Shown: positions 43,159 to 55,161 of the stretch, one piece after another
How the letters are laid out: the number at the start of each line of letters is the position of its first letter
How positions within the stretch are numbered: position 1 is the first letter of the stretch
Assembly: GCA_949358305.1 (NCBI GenBank)
Contig: OX442318.1
Location: forward strand, 234,501-298,500
Length of the DNA stretch: 64,000 nucleotides
Reading direction: 5' to 3'
Origin: Strigamia acuminata
Lineage: Eukaryota; Arthropoda; Chilopoda; Geophilomorpha; Linotaeniidae
Position numbers and translations under genes: made by a program
Notes under the pieces: model-generated
What the model saw: the letters and a program-made list of their open reading frames with translations, nothing else
Databases searched by the model: none
Told to the model about the DNA's origin: nothing

Positions 43159-43719
43159 TTTCTATAAGTTGTTACCACCGGCTTCAAACACGCGATTCAA
43201 TCAATTGAGTAATGGCGTCACCTCGCGGCGCAAACTCTAAAAACAAGAAAATTATCTCATTTTTCCATTTTCTTCGACATTTTTTAAAAATATTTTAATT
43301 TTTATTTTTTAACAAATCAATTACAATCCCTTCTTCGATGAATTTTTCGTGAAATTATTTTGACCATTCTTTGTTCGCGTTTGCATTCTTGCCCCTGGTG
43401 GCACGAGCGAGCAAACGTTTTGGGTTTTTTTGTCCTTGACTAATGTCTTGACGTCTCTCTCTCATTTTATTTCCGCATCGTTTGCAGCTCAATTTGTTTG
43501 CGCAAATTAGTCGAAGGCATTCGTTCGTGAATCCATCGAGCTCGTTATGGAAAGCTGCTGAGACGATCGCGAGCGATCCGATCGTGCAAAGTGTAAACAA
43601 CAAACGATGACTCAATTCGTGTTTGACATCTTTTATTCGTCTAATTTCAGTCTCAATTGCCAATTGGTCACTTCTCAAAGTCGATTTCGCCTTCATCTTA
43701 ACCTCACTAGACAGCGATC
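43159..43719. other. Interval between SNRPC and SIAH starts
   Basis: Head-to-head interval of 561 bp containing both promoters. An acceptor-like TAATTTCAG ends near 43651 on the plus strand, so SIAH may have a spliced 5' UTR. It also contains the minus-strand open frame listed separately. Confidence 0.6.
43355..43696 (-). CDS. Small open reading frame, unknown
   Basis: An uninterrupted 113-codon frame starts with ATG 23 bp from the SIAH start and runs the other way. The predicted product has a charged N terminus, one hydrophobic stretch (LLFTLCTIGSLAIVSAAF, about residues 33-50), several Cys and a basic tail. I recognise no family. It overlaps the SIAH 5' region and has no obvious promoter space, so it may be chance. 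Confidence 0.22.
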   Translation of the reverse strand: MKAKSTLRSDQLAIETEIRRIKDVKHELSHRLLFTLCTIGSLAIVSAAFHNELDGFTNECLRLICANKLSCKRCGNKMRERRQDISQGQKNPKRLLARATRGKNANANKEWSK

Positions 43720-44976
43720 ATGAGTCGTCAACAGCCCCCAACAGCTGCAGGTTTGTAAACACTAAATATGCTTAACTTTTCAACTCCAGTACAGTTGTGT
43801 ATAGGCAATGACGTCGATCGCACCGGAAATGCCGTTCGCAACTTTACTGGAAATACCCACATTTTGAAAAGAGCTTAAAAACCCAATTTAAACCCCTTTG
43901 AAACTTTGCAGTTAGTAGTACCACATCCACAACGGACTTGGCCAGCCTTTTTGAATGTCCAGTGTGTTTCGATTACGTTTTACCGCCGATCCTGCAATGC
44001 CAGAGCGGCCATTTAGTATGTTCTACCTGCAGACCGAAACTCACGTGCTGTCCGACCTGCAGAGGCGCTTTAGGTAGTAAACTTGAAAAAAAAATAAGAA
44101 AAAAATAAAATAAAATAAAAATAAAAATAAATAACAAAATTGTTTCAATTCAATTTTCCAGGAAATATTCGCAATCTGGCCATGGAAAAGGTGGCTAGTA
44201 CCGTTATGTTCCCGTGTAAATACTCATCTTCCGGTTGTGCCGCCACTTTGCTTCATACGGAGAAATCAGAACACGAAGAAACGTGTGAATTTAGGTTAAA
44301 AATAAAAAAATAAAAAAATAAACATTTATAAAAAATAAATGTTTATTTTGGTTTGTTTTGATTTCAGGCCATACGTTTGTCCTTGTCCAGGAGCGTCGTG
44401 CAAATGGCAGGGATCGCTGGATCAAGTGATGACTCATTTAATGCACACACACAAATCCATCACCACATTACAAGGTTGAGAATTAAAATTAAAAAATTAA
44501 AAATTTAAATTTAATTGTACTTTGGTATTTGCAGGCGAAGACATTGTTTTTTTAGCGACCGATATCAACTTGCCGGGCGCGGTCGACTGGGTGATGATGC
44601 AGTCGTGTTTTGGTCAACATTTCATGTTGGTCCTGGAGAAACAAGAGAAATACGACGGTCATCAGCAGTTTTTTGCGATCGTTCAACTCATTGGATCGAG
44701 AAAACAAGCCGAGAATTTTGCTTATAGGTAAGTATGTTTTCTCGACACGAGGTGGCGCCACGCGATAGAAAACACCATTTTCAAAGCATTACTTGCAGGT
44801 TGGAATTAAACGGACACAGAAGAAGACTGACCTGGGAGGCCACTCCGCGCAGCATCCACGAAGGAGTTCAGTCGGCCATCTTGAATAGCGACTGCCTGGT
44901 TTTCGATACGAGCATCGCTCAACTCTTTGCCGACAACGGCAACCTGGGAATTAACGTCACTATATCCATGTGTTGA
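43720..44976 (+). CDS. SIAH: SIAH-family E3 ubiquitin ligase
   Basis: Six exons give 267 aa (human SIAH1 282): 43720-43750, 43912-44073, 44162-44294, 44368-44474, 44535-44727, 44799-44976. In order: a short N terminus, a C3HC4 RING (CPVC ... [12 protein letters not shown] ... CCPTC), the two SIAH zinc fingers (Cys/His pairs around CKYSSSGC and [10 protein letters not shown] ... H-x-H) and the TRAF-like substrate-binding domain ending NVTISMC. SIAH/Sina proteins ubiquitinate receptors, signalling proteins and transcription regulators for proteasomal degradation, in the cytoplasm and nucleus. All family cysteines that I can align are present. Confidence 0.97.
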
Positions 44977-45387
44977 GCCTGGTAAAATCGATTAATTGTA
45001 CAAATCGCCACTAGTTGTAAATACTTTTTCCGGTGTTCGGCGTACGAGAACTGGAAGAAAATCATATTTATTTGGCATGGTTTTCCCCTTTTTTTTTTAC
45101 AGTATTGTAGTAGTTGTACATTTTACTAACAACATTTTCCAGATAATAAAAGTCTATTAAAGCAAGTTACTAGTCATTTTTAAACAAAAATGGCGCAAAA
45201 ACGTCGTCCTGTCTAAAATGATGAGACACGAGTTTATTAAATCGTTTTTTATTCATAATTAAATTAAATTTCTCAGCAACAAAATCGAGAATTTACGATA
45301 ACATTTTCTGACGTCACAAATTCTCATTTGGAGAATACTTGCTTTCTTCTCGTCACTTTTCACAATAAATTAGTTACGTAATGCCTT
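44977..45387. other. Convergent 3' UTRs
   Basis: SIAH and the first FRRS1-like gene end towards each other here. No other feature is visible. Confidence 0.65.
45145..45150 (+). terminator. SIAH polyadenylation signal
   Basis: AATAAA 169 bp downstream of the stop codon. Confidence 0.6.
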
Positions 45388-48117
45388 TTATTTCTTTTGC
45401 AAATAGCGTTCCGAGCTGGATGCGACTATAATGATTAACGTCAGAGTTAAAGCCGTCACACCGATCGTGTGGATGAAAAAAAAGAGTTTTCGAAATTTGC
45501 TACCCTGAAAAACGAAACAAATTAATCAAATTTAATTAAATTTAATTAATTAATTAATTAAACCAACAGGCGCATCGACATTTTTTTGCGCTGCACTTTC
45601 AGGGTTCAAGGACGGTGGAAGCTGCACTTCTTTGAGCGGAATTTGTTCCCGAGCTTAACAAATTCAAACAGAAATGAAATTAATTGACGAATATAAGCTC
45701 GGTGTTTGTTTGCATCGATGTTTCCTACCACTGTGGGCCTTAATGCACGAATAAACTTCCATGATGAGGTAACAGCCGATCTCAAACACGACGAAAGTGA
45801 TGAGAACTCCGGAGAAACTGCTCAACAGCGAAACCTTTTGCAACTTATCGGCCAAAAACAACGTAACAACTAAAAAAACAATCCAAACATTTGCTCCAGT
45901 TTTGCTTTTCTGCGTTACTAAGTAATTAGGAATTGCGATGCATTACGTGCTAAGATTTTCGTAGCGTTCCCAACGACAAAATGAAACCAATTAAAAATGG
46001 GTCTTTTTGGCGTTCCCGGATGAGGCCTCAAAATGGCCGAAATTGGCTGAACCCACATTAAAATAAACGTCAACAAACCCACGACCGGATGTGGATTTTC
46101 CTTCCAAGTCTAAAAAGTAAAATCAAATTCATTTAAAATACAATACCATTTCCAATTGTTGTTCACTTACGGAGCTCCAACCTCCGACAAACACAAAAAT
46201 GACGACGATTCCCAAAGTGGTCAACGAAATCGTGGCAACATTCAACGCCCTGTGCCACTAGAAACAAACGGCAAAATGTTATTCAAGCACTTTCCCTTAA
46301 TTGCAAGTGCGACGTACAGTGAACCACACTTGCTCCCCGCAATGCAGCGTCCGCACCCACGTGTACTTGTAGAAAGTGGCCAAAAACACCGCAACGCTCA
46401 CGGTACCCACCCACGCGAGGACCATCAGGCAACCTGAAATTAGTGGTCATCACAACAATCGCACCGAGTGTTTAAATTGCGTACCGTGCACGAAGATGAG
46501 CGTATCTTTTGCGCCCGAAACTGGCGACACCGAAGTGAGGTCAACCGGCCGAGCGCTGCGGTACGGGACCGTCGAGTGCTGCTGCAACGAATCTGTTGGC
46601 AATTAATTCCAATCAATTTGACAACATTTTTGAAATTTAACATTAAATCGAGTTTTCTACCGCTCGTTGGTCCGCGCACGGCTCCTCTGGCGAGAAACAG
46701 GTAGTGCGGTTGGTTCACGATGTCGAAACTCGTTCCTTCAACCGCCACGTTTCCGAATCTGGTGAAACTGCACACGATTTGACCGTCCACCGACGCCCCT
46801 TTTGTGTTCAACAGCGCCGCTTTCACCTGAATTACAAATTTAAATTTAAAATTTAAAATAAAACATATATTCGCAATTGAAATTGTCACCGATTCGAGCC
46901 TAGAGTTGGAGTGATCCCGATTGAAAGACGTGAACACGTCGACCAGGCCGGTGCGCCGATCCTCGACGCATTCGACCACGCTGTCGTCGCCCATGTTGCG
47001 GTCCTTGGAGAACCCCACGGCGATCCATCCTCCGGCCGGCCCCACCAATTCAAAAGCCACGTTCTCGTCCTGTTTGCGAAACGTGACTAATGCCACGCAG
47101 TTGCGAGTACTCGTGCAGCCAACCGGTTCGCCGTAACAGCCTTTGCTCGCCTCACAACCCTCGTAAACGTCCTCGGCCGAACGATGGCCGCCGTTAGTGT
47201 TAACGACGCTGTACGAACTGTACACGCTCTTGCGCTCGTCCTGCCGATTCGAACCCTCAAATCATGGCATTCATTCTTATTACATTCTCATTCAACCACC
47301 ATTTAGATATTTATATACAATTACATCCACGTGAGGCTGCGTCTGCGTCTGCGTCTGCGTGGACAGATGATTCGAAACTTGCGTCACGGGAAGCGGTTCG
47401 TATTTCGTGGGCCTAACTCCGCCCGAAGACACTCGCACCGGCGAAGATTGTTGACCGATCCAGAAGTTGCCAAAATTCTCCACAAAAGTTGCGCTGAAAT
47501 TAATTAAATTAGAAGCGTAGAATTAAAATGAAACGTAAAATGTATAAAATGTACATAAACACAACGGATCCTTCAAATCCTTTGGGCGCGCTCCAGTTAA
47601 TCTCGACGTGCGATTTTGGCTGTGACGACGAATGAGTTACAGCGGACTAGAAATTCGCAAATAAATAAAACAAATAAAACGTTAAAATTCCTAAATCAGG
47701 AAAAAGGCCAATTAATTAACCTACATATGCACTCGTTCCACAAGCGACATATTTCTCGTGATTGGTGGCAAAGGTTCCGATTTTGTTTAAAAAGTTGTCC
47801 GGGGTCACCGCCACAACGAGAAATCCTTTAAAATATCGGAATTTTTCGGGAATGGGCGCCAAAGACACTGACAAATAAATTAAAATTAAAACAAATAACT
47901 TTTTATTGATTTTTCAATTACCCGTCAACATCTCTCCGGGTGCAATCGTCGTTTTGTCGGTAACGACGACAAAAGGTGAGGGAATCGAGAGCGGGTGAAT
48001 TCCTTGATGATTCGGAATCATGTTCGCGCACGCTTCAATCGGAGCGCCGTCGGGTCGACCGTAAACAGCGTCCAAACAGAGAAATATTAAAATTCCCAAT
48101 CCTTCCAACTTTGCCAT
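45388..48117 (-). CDS. FRRS1-like ferric-chelate reductase, copy A
   Basis: Thirteen exons give 644 aa: 48117-47922, 47867-47725, 47646-47555, 47493-47325, 47240-46890, 46826-46661, 46592-46485, 46433-46318, 46257-46171, 46109-45947, 45869-45729, 45653-45568, 45504-45388. Order: signal peptide (about 1-20), Reeler domain (about 22-175, starting GAPIEAC), DOMON domain (about 225-370, GCxGxPxGC then GGWIAVGFS), linker and a cytochrome b561 membrane domain (about 409-600). Histidines expected to bind the b561 hemes are visible in WHR, NPHP, RPHPG and NWFHF. FRRS1 relatives are membrane reductases of iron or other electron acceptors. The start is the Met opening the signal peptide; an acceptor lies two bases upstream, so a non-coding leader exon is implied. 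The last intron uses an in-phase GTTGGT donor. Confidence 0.92.
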
Positions 48118-49239
48118 ACCTAGAATTAAAAAAAAAATTACAATTTCAAATTTTGAACTTTTCACCCGACCCAAATTTCACTTTTCATTTTGGCAATGAA
48201 AAACTCAAATAAATTAATCATTCATCGCAAAAACAAAAAAAAAAAAGACGAAATGACTTACCCAGAATAGTTAAAACTTTAAAACGAGGTCAAATGACCC
48301 AATAAACGAAACGTTTCACAATAGAATATGAATATTAGCGAGTCATTAAATTGTTTGAAAAAAAAAATGTTTGTGGTATTACAAACAGCTTTTCTTTTTC
48401 AAGTATTTGCACCTTCGGCACACAATGCAATGGCACTTATCAAGCATTCTTATATTCAAATGGCCTACTTCTTGCTCATTCATTTGTTTCTTCCTTCTCA
48501 GAATTAATATTTTTATCTCTTTTACTTAAGTGTCAGCACGGGTCAAAATGCGACTTTGTTTACACAAGACGGACACATAATTTATTGTAATTGACAAAAC
48601 ATTCACCTCTGTTCCAAGCCACAACACCAGAAGATAACAAGGCCGAGTCAAATACACTTCCTATTTACTATTTACTAACTCAACCCCAGAAGAAATTAAA
48701 AATTAAAAAAAAAAAAAAAAAAATTAGAAAAATAAAATCAGTCTAATACATAAACATAAAAATCAAAACTAGATCATCAAAACAAACGATCGGGGCAACG
48801 AAGTTTCACTTCAATTTCATTTATGCAATGTTGAAACAGCGGTCAAAGACCTCCAGTTTCTTGAATATTATCACAAAAAAAAAAAAAAAAAAAAAAAAAA
48901 AATGAAATAAAATAAAAAGAAAACAGAACTTCCTTCAAAATTTAATTAAAATTATTAGAAAAATTAAAAAGGTTTAAAAAAAGAAAGAAGTGGTCTTACC
49001 TTGTTGAATTGCAACTTACTCGATCCTTGTTGCGAGGTGAATGAATGTTTGCCGACTCTTTTTCCATGCATGAGCGACTCCTGCAACTGCACCCTTAGCC
49101 ACTGCGCGCAGGTTCAGCTAAACCATAAATGGGACGCGCCAACTTGATTCGACCGAAGGAGGACAACCCTCAGGACATGCCACTAAAACGCATTTTACAC
49201 ATCAAATTTTAATGAAAAATTTACAAAAAATAAACAGCA

Positions 49240-49273
<34 letters not shown>

Positions 49274-49519
49274 TAATATTAAAAAGATATTATACAAGTT
49301 TTACGCACAATAAGATAATAAAATAAAATAAACTATTTGTGAGTTTTGTTCAAAATAAAATCTCCTGAGGCACTTGGTGATTTGAAATTGAGATGATATT
49401 CACATTCTTATCCGTCTAACTTAAGTCTTACTTATTTAATACTGTCGTTCTTAATGATAAATTAGTAAATGGTGGGATGTTACGAGTGCGTTAGTTTAGA
49501 AAAACAGCGCAATTACTAC
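48118..49519. other. Copy A leader region and copy B 3' flank
   Basis: On the minus strand two strong 5' splice sites could feed the acceptor in front of copy A: TTCTGG/GTAAGTC at about 48262 and AACAAG/GTAAGACC at about 49001, which suggests alternative leader exons. A long poly-A run (48875-48901), a shorter one near 48708 and (AAT)n at about 49242-49271 are also present. No other gene is visible. Confidence 0.5.
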
Positions 49520-52209
49520 TCAGCGTTCTTTCACGGGACTCATGAACACAGTGGCGATCAAAGCCACCACAAAACCCACATTTCCGAACACGTACAGCAG
49601 AAGTAAAATCTTGCGAAATCGACTCCCCTAAGAAAGAAAAAGAAAGAAAGAAACAAGTTAAAATTGAGCAACACCTTAATTTTGATTTGATTTTGATTTT
49701 ACCACGGTTTTCGACACGTCGGCAGCGGCTAGCGTGAATGCGTTGCCATTGGACATGTCTTTGAGCGCCATCTGGTTGTCTCTGACCTTGTTTCCGTGGA
49801 AACAAGTGAACGATTCCATTATGAGGAAAATGACCACGTGGAAAACGACAAAAGCGATCAGAATCCACATGTAGAAATCCGGGAGTTTGGCTTTGTTCAA
49901 CGTTTTCGCAAAAAATAGCGTAATCACTACAAACATACAATTTAATACAATTACATTAATTTTTAAACCAATTTGAATTACCCGCTAGAATGTGAGCGCT
50001 GTTGCCGACGAGGAAATGCAGCCAGTTAAAAATGGGTCGTTTAGGGGCTCCGGGATGACAGCGAAACGCAGCCATGATTGGTTGCAACAGAACCAGAAAC
50101 GTCACGACCACGCCGAGGATCGGATGCGGATTGTATTTCCAAACCTGCATTAACCAATTTCTAATCAATTAATTGTCCACTTGCATTGAATTTCACGCGT
50201 ACTTGACTCCAGCCCTGAAGGTGGACAAAAATGAGCACGAACGCCGCCACGTTTAAAGCGAGCGTCAAAATGTTCAGAATTCGATGCCACTACAAACAAC
50301 AAATTTAAATTTAAATCACAATTTCCACATTTTCCCCAAATTTTTGCAGCTTGTAATCACAGTAAACCAGATTTTTTGTCCGCAGTGTTTTTCCGTCGGC
50401 CAAACATTCTTGAAATAGCGAGCGAGGAAAATGGCGACGCCGACCGTGCCGACCCACGCGACTATCATCAAACTTCCTGCAAAAGCACAAAAATTAACCA
50501 AATAACAATCAAAACAAAAACAAACGAGCCAACAAGGAACGAACCATGCAACTTGATGAGCAAATCGGACGCCAAACCGATCTCGGAAATATTCGTCAAA
50601 TCGGCGGCTTGAGCAGACGCGTACGGGTTCAACGAATGCTGGTGCATGCGCACTGCAATTGCAAATTCGTTTTAAGTTAAAAATAAAAGCAATTCCCTAA
50701 AAGATATACCGGGTGTTTTAACGGACGCCATCAGCCCACGACCGAGAAATAGAAAATACGACTCGTTCGTCAGGTCGAACGCGTATTGGTTGAGAATCAC
50801 GTGCTGCGCATTGTGCGTGAACCTACAGCGGATAAAACCATCTTGATATTCAGTCGAAATATTCCTTAAACCTTGTTTCATCTGTTAAAAACAAATTTAA
50901 TTTAATTTTAATTTCAGAAATAAATAAACATCAATATTACATCGTCCAAAGGAACGTTATCCTTGGTGTTTGGCACATTCCACGACTGGTAAACATCCAC
51001 TCTGTTGTTGGATCCATTCACCGTGCACGCAGTCACTGCATCTTCACCCTACCAAACACATAATACAATCATCATGTGCAATCAATTTTTTCCATCAAAA
51101 TATCGACCAACCATCAAATTATCGCGAGAAAAACCGATGGCGATCCAACCTCGCGTTTCTCCGACCATTTCAAAATCGACGCTGTCCTCGCGCGCAATGT
51201 ACGTCACCATGTGTTTGCAGTTTCGAGACGCCATGCACCCTACGGGTCCGCCAAAACATCCCTTCGTTTCGTAACATCCATCGTACACACTGAGAAAAGG
51301 CGTTTGAGCAATCGGCTCCTACAAATCAATCAATCACAATCAACCGTTGTTTTGCATTCAGAAATAAATAAATAAATTAATTAATTAATTAACTCACAGC
51401 TTTCAAAGCTTCACCAGATATATCAAAAACATTACTCGTAACATTTACCCAGAACGTTTTACCATTTTCCACAAATGTCGCCCTACATTAAATTAAATAA
51501 AATTTAATTTAATTAATTTAATTTTAATTCAATTTTATTAACTTCTTTACCAAGCCGATGCCTTTCCTTGAAAATCCACGGGGGCCGTCCATTTAGCGAT
51601 TAATTCGCTTTTTTCTTGCTTACTTACGTGAGTTATCCCGCTCTAGAAATACCAAAACAAAATAATTATTAAATTAAATTAAATCAAGTTTGTTTTCGTC
51701 AAAATATGCTAATTACTTTGGATTTATCGAAACAATCGAGTGTCTGCCATGTAGTTCCTTCGTCAAAACTTCCAATTGTTTCATTTCCATCGACCGTCCG
51801 AACTTGAACCATAAACCCTTTAAAATTCTTCACTTCGTCCTTCCCTTTCAACGAAACTAGAAAGAAAAACAACCAAAACGACCCGCCATTAAGCAAACAT
51901 TTACTCAACCAATCAAAATCGAGCACCACCGATTCCAGTACACTTGTTCACTCGGATGTAAAATCTCGCGTACAACCATGCTGGAATATGGTGTTGGCGC
52001 GCCAATCAAATGCTCGTACTTAAAAGGCTTTGTCCAGGATTTATCTTGTGGCCTTGAACACTGATCATATATGGGGATAAAGAAGTCTGCGGATCGGTGT
52101 GATGTCTGGGCGTCATATCCGGGCATATGCGAACGGGGGCGCCCGATCCGTAGCCCAAAACCGACGGAATCAAGCTGAGTAAACACAGCGTCGTAACTCT
52201 TATCAACAT
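49520..52209 (-). CDS. FRRS1-like ferric-chelate reductase, copy B
   Basis: Thirteen exons give 599 aa: 52209-52020, 51856-51717, 51642-51551, 51482-51398, 51318-51112, 51048-50941, 50881-50710, 50652-50545, 50476-50361, 50289-50203, 50144-49982, 49926-49703, 49627-49520. Signal peptide (about 1-20), Reeler (from GAPVRIC), DOMON (about 175-331, GCFGGPVGC and GWIAIGFS) and b561 domain (about 370-595), with heme-ligand candidates in WHR, NPHP, RCHPG and NWLHF. It is a tandem paralogue of copy A: exon sizes of the membrane half are the same for several exons (116, 87 and 163 nt) and phases agree. Copy B has an extra intron in the DOMON (51111-51049), while copy A has one more near the C terminus. 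A leader exon probably ends at about 52357 (donor GTACGT). Confidence 0.92.
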
Positions 52210-53248
52210 AATCCTGCAATGAAAACAAAAAAGTTTTATTGAGAAACAATAACCCGATTTATGTCCGTCCTTGAGAGAACAATGCAATTGACCTTTTGCT
52301 TAATCGAGGTAAAAAAAATTACCACAAAAACACCTCAGGGTCAGCCACCTACGTACCATTACGCAGCGAATTTTTCACTCGGAATTAATCACGCAGAACG
52401 AGTTTTTTAAAAATTGTTTTGACATTAGACCTTCGCTTAACTATCGCTAGGCTTCAAAAACGGCGCCGCGTGCATCTGTGCTCAAAATCAAACCGATTGA
52501 AATTGTGAAGAAATATTTTGAAAAATCCCGTTTCTGACCATTGTTTATTCAAAAACTAAAGATCATTGGTTTTTTATCTCTTTGTCTTTTTTTTTTTTTT
52601 TTTTTTTTTGCATTGCATCGGCCATTTTGAATCCAAGTTGTAGTTTCGTCAAGGCCGAGTGACCTCCATCAAACACATTTCAAGTTGTAGTCGTGTTTTT
52701 TTTCGAGAGATTATGAGTCAGAGTTTGTTTTCCATCAAATAATTCCTCGGTGGGTGATTAAAGTTGTCATAACAACCGAATTGATCGATTTTTCTTCTTC
52801 CTCCTGTTTTTCGGAAACTTTTCCAACGGAAGTGAATAAAAAGTCGTGAAATACTTCGCAGAATCTTAACGCAACGTCATGTGCTGATTCACACCCTCAA
52901 ATACCACTTTTTTTTCCGTCAATCTCAAAAATTTCAAAACGCGAAGGTAAAAAACAAGTCATGCGCGCCAGATTTCCTCAACGCGACAAGAAAACGAGCA
53001 AAATTAGCAAAAATTGCAAAACCTCACGGAAAAAAAGCTCGAAAAATTGTGAAATTTTATTCCACGTTTCCCTACTTAAAGATGCAACAATTTCTAACCT
53101 TGAAATCCGATAATAAGGAAAAACAACAACGGAAATAGAACTCGAAATAGAAATTCATTATTTCTGATCCTTAACGTCCCAAAAATCGATCGGTTAAGCA
53201 AAAATATGCAAATTTAAAATGTAAAAATGCATAAATTATAAAATAAAT
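52210..53248. other. Upstream of FRRS1-like copy B
   Basis: Contains the presumed copy B leader (donor near 52357), a poly-T run (52588-52610) and AT-rich sequence. No coding exon is recognised. Confidence 0.5.
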
Positions 53249-53962
53249 TTACATTTCCGTCCGTGGGCATTTTTCAAACCATTCTATGCGTTTTTCCGTG
53301 TTTACAACTGCGAATCGATGCTCCGACATGTGTAAAACGAAGGTTAATGGCCTCCAGATGCATTCGAAAAATCCATAGTCCATACCATGTGTTACACAAA
53401 AGCCGTCTAAGGTATTCACTTTAGCAACGTCTGGTTCCACCCAAAATAAATTTAAAATAAATACAACCGAAAACTGACGAACGAAGGGTTAAAAAAAGTG
53501 ACCTATTTTGGTCGACACGGAAGAAACGAAACGAGCAAACCGATTTATCCAACGATTTATCCGCTTTGCGCATGGAACAATGAAAAATTCAAATTTTATA
53601 TCGAAAAAATGAATAAATTATGTTCGCAACAAGCACCAAAAAGTCGTTTCCTCGACCGTTTTCCTCGTTTCTCATCAAAAATCCAAACCAATTTGAAACA
53701 ATTTTCAAAACTCCTCCTCGTCTTACCTGGAATTGCGTGAAATTCTTGGCAATCTTGTGTCTTATCCACGACAAAGTTGCGCGCACGTGCAGCGGCTAGC
53801 TCAACTCCAACCTGTGTGACTTCGCTCACCTGCCACGCGGAATGCAGCAAACTTCCGGTGACACTGGCCCACGGCCCCGAACGCTTTTTTTTTAAACTTC
53901 TTAAATTACCAAACACCAGTTTGCGATTGATCCCTTCAGTTGGAGGTTCTATGCGTCAGTGA
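53249..53962 (-). CDS. Unidentified two-exon coding candidate
   Basis: Two open blocks on the minus strand look coding. The upstream block (about 53955-53728) encodes a basic segment and ends in a strong donor (CCAG/GTAAGACG); the downstream block (about 53485-53249) follows a TCGTCAG acceptor and ends in TAA. Their phases do not join directly, so a middle exon or another acceptor is missing, and no ATG opens the first block. A promoter-like stretch with an X-box (54050) lies just upstream. I recognise no family. The exon model is incomplete. Confidence 0.28.
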
Positions 53963-55059
53963 ATCGACGAGAACTAATAAAACTTGAAAGTATTGCGCCT
54001 GTGCATTGTGGGAGTGTTATTTTTTCCCGGATTTGAAGACGAATGATTCGTCGGCATGGCAACCGGGATGAATCATTTGCAACCCAAGTTCACTTTACGA
54101 GTCGGGAAAAGGGTTGGGAGTCGGATATCCAATACCTATTTTAGACAGAATTTTACCGGAAAGAAAATATTTTTTAAATACTTCTTTTTATTTTAAAAAT
54201 TTTCAAAAGAAAACATCCTTTCTCACGGTTGTTTCTCCTTTGTGCCGCCACGCCACCGTGTGGTGACGCGTGTAAACATCATCTTCGCATTATGCCTACC
54301 TCATTGTAGTTTCGTAACTACGTTAATCACTTTCTCTTATCGATATATCGAAATTTGACCTAGATAAAAAATACGGATAAAACAATTAGGGAATGGAAAA
54401 ACATTGTAATGCACTCAACCGGAATTTAATAAAATTCTCCAAACTCATTAAACTACATTTACTTCCTACAAAAACCAAGACTTAATTACAATCATGGACA
54501 AATTCAATACCTCGTCTATTTCTAGGACAGAAAAAGAAACAAAAAAATAATAACTTAATTTATTTCCCACAAAAAAAACAAAAAAAAAACGTGAGTAAGT
54601 AAAGATGTTTCATTTCTTCCAAATCACAGTGTATTAAGCGAATCCGCCCACAGACGTCGCGCTCTCGCCAAACAGTTTGTTAACTCAATTTTCTTTTTTT
54701 TATCCAATGATTTAAAAAAATAAAAAGAAATTAGGTCCTTATAATACAATGGGCATATTGGTGTCACCTCTAACTTTTTTTTCTGACCAGTCCTGATTCT
54801 CACCCGAGAAACTAAATTAGAACCATTTTTATTTACCCAACCCTAGTTGAGGTTGAGGTCGTGATACTCGCTGACACGACACGATCTAATTTGTATCTTT
54901 TCCCTCCTCTTGTTCAACGTGTTTTGTGATTGATAACTTTAATATATCAAAATATTCAAAAAAAATAACTATTAAGAGACTATTTTGCATAATATATGCG
55001 TAAGTCACGACCGTTCGCTCCATTTACTAAATAAAACTTAAAAAAAAGAATATTTATGT
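53963..55059. other. Promoter-like stretch and AT-rich spacer
   Basis: The left edge holds the X-box at 54050 and a CATTGTGGGAG element. The remainder is AT-rich with short poly-A runs and no coding signal. Confidence 0.45.
54050..54063. promoter_or_regulatory. RFX X-box-like site
   Basis: GTCGGCATGGCAAC matches 13 of 14 positions of the common X-box. It lies about 100 bp upstream of the unidentified minus-strand candidate. Confidence 0.4.
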
Positions 55060-55161
55060 AAAAGAGAAGTCAAATCCACCTATGGGGGGAATTACTAAGC
55101 TTACAGCTAAGTCAAGAACAAAGCAGAATTTGTGATGCAACCCATAGGTCCCGGACCTCCC
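55060..55161 (-). ncRNA. Y RNA / stem-bulge RNA-like gene, copy 1
   Basis: On the minus strand a 102-nt unit begins GGGAGGTCCGG and ends in TTTT after GGATTTGACTTCTC. The ends pair (GAGGTC with GACTTC, one G-U), leaving the CCGG side bulged, and a 9-bp perfect stem follows (CCCATAGGT at 55141-55149 with ACCTATGGG at 55078-55086) around a loop of about 54 nt. Vertebrate Y RNAs share this plan: a 5' GGUCCGA, a bulged C, a 3' CUUGACU, C-rich upper stem strand and a U-run end. They bind Ro60. Upstream, a TATA-like TACATAA (55186-55192) ends about 25 nt before the start, and a GCATC block starts 33 nt further upstream. Copy 2 shares all of these elements at equal spacing. Confidence 0.6.

Noticed and set aside
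47240-47262. GGTTCGAATC, a tRNA T-arm/B-box-like string on the minus strand
   Set aside because: It sits at the 3' end of an FRRS1-like intron; the T stem does not pair and no D or anticodon arm precedes it.
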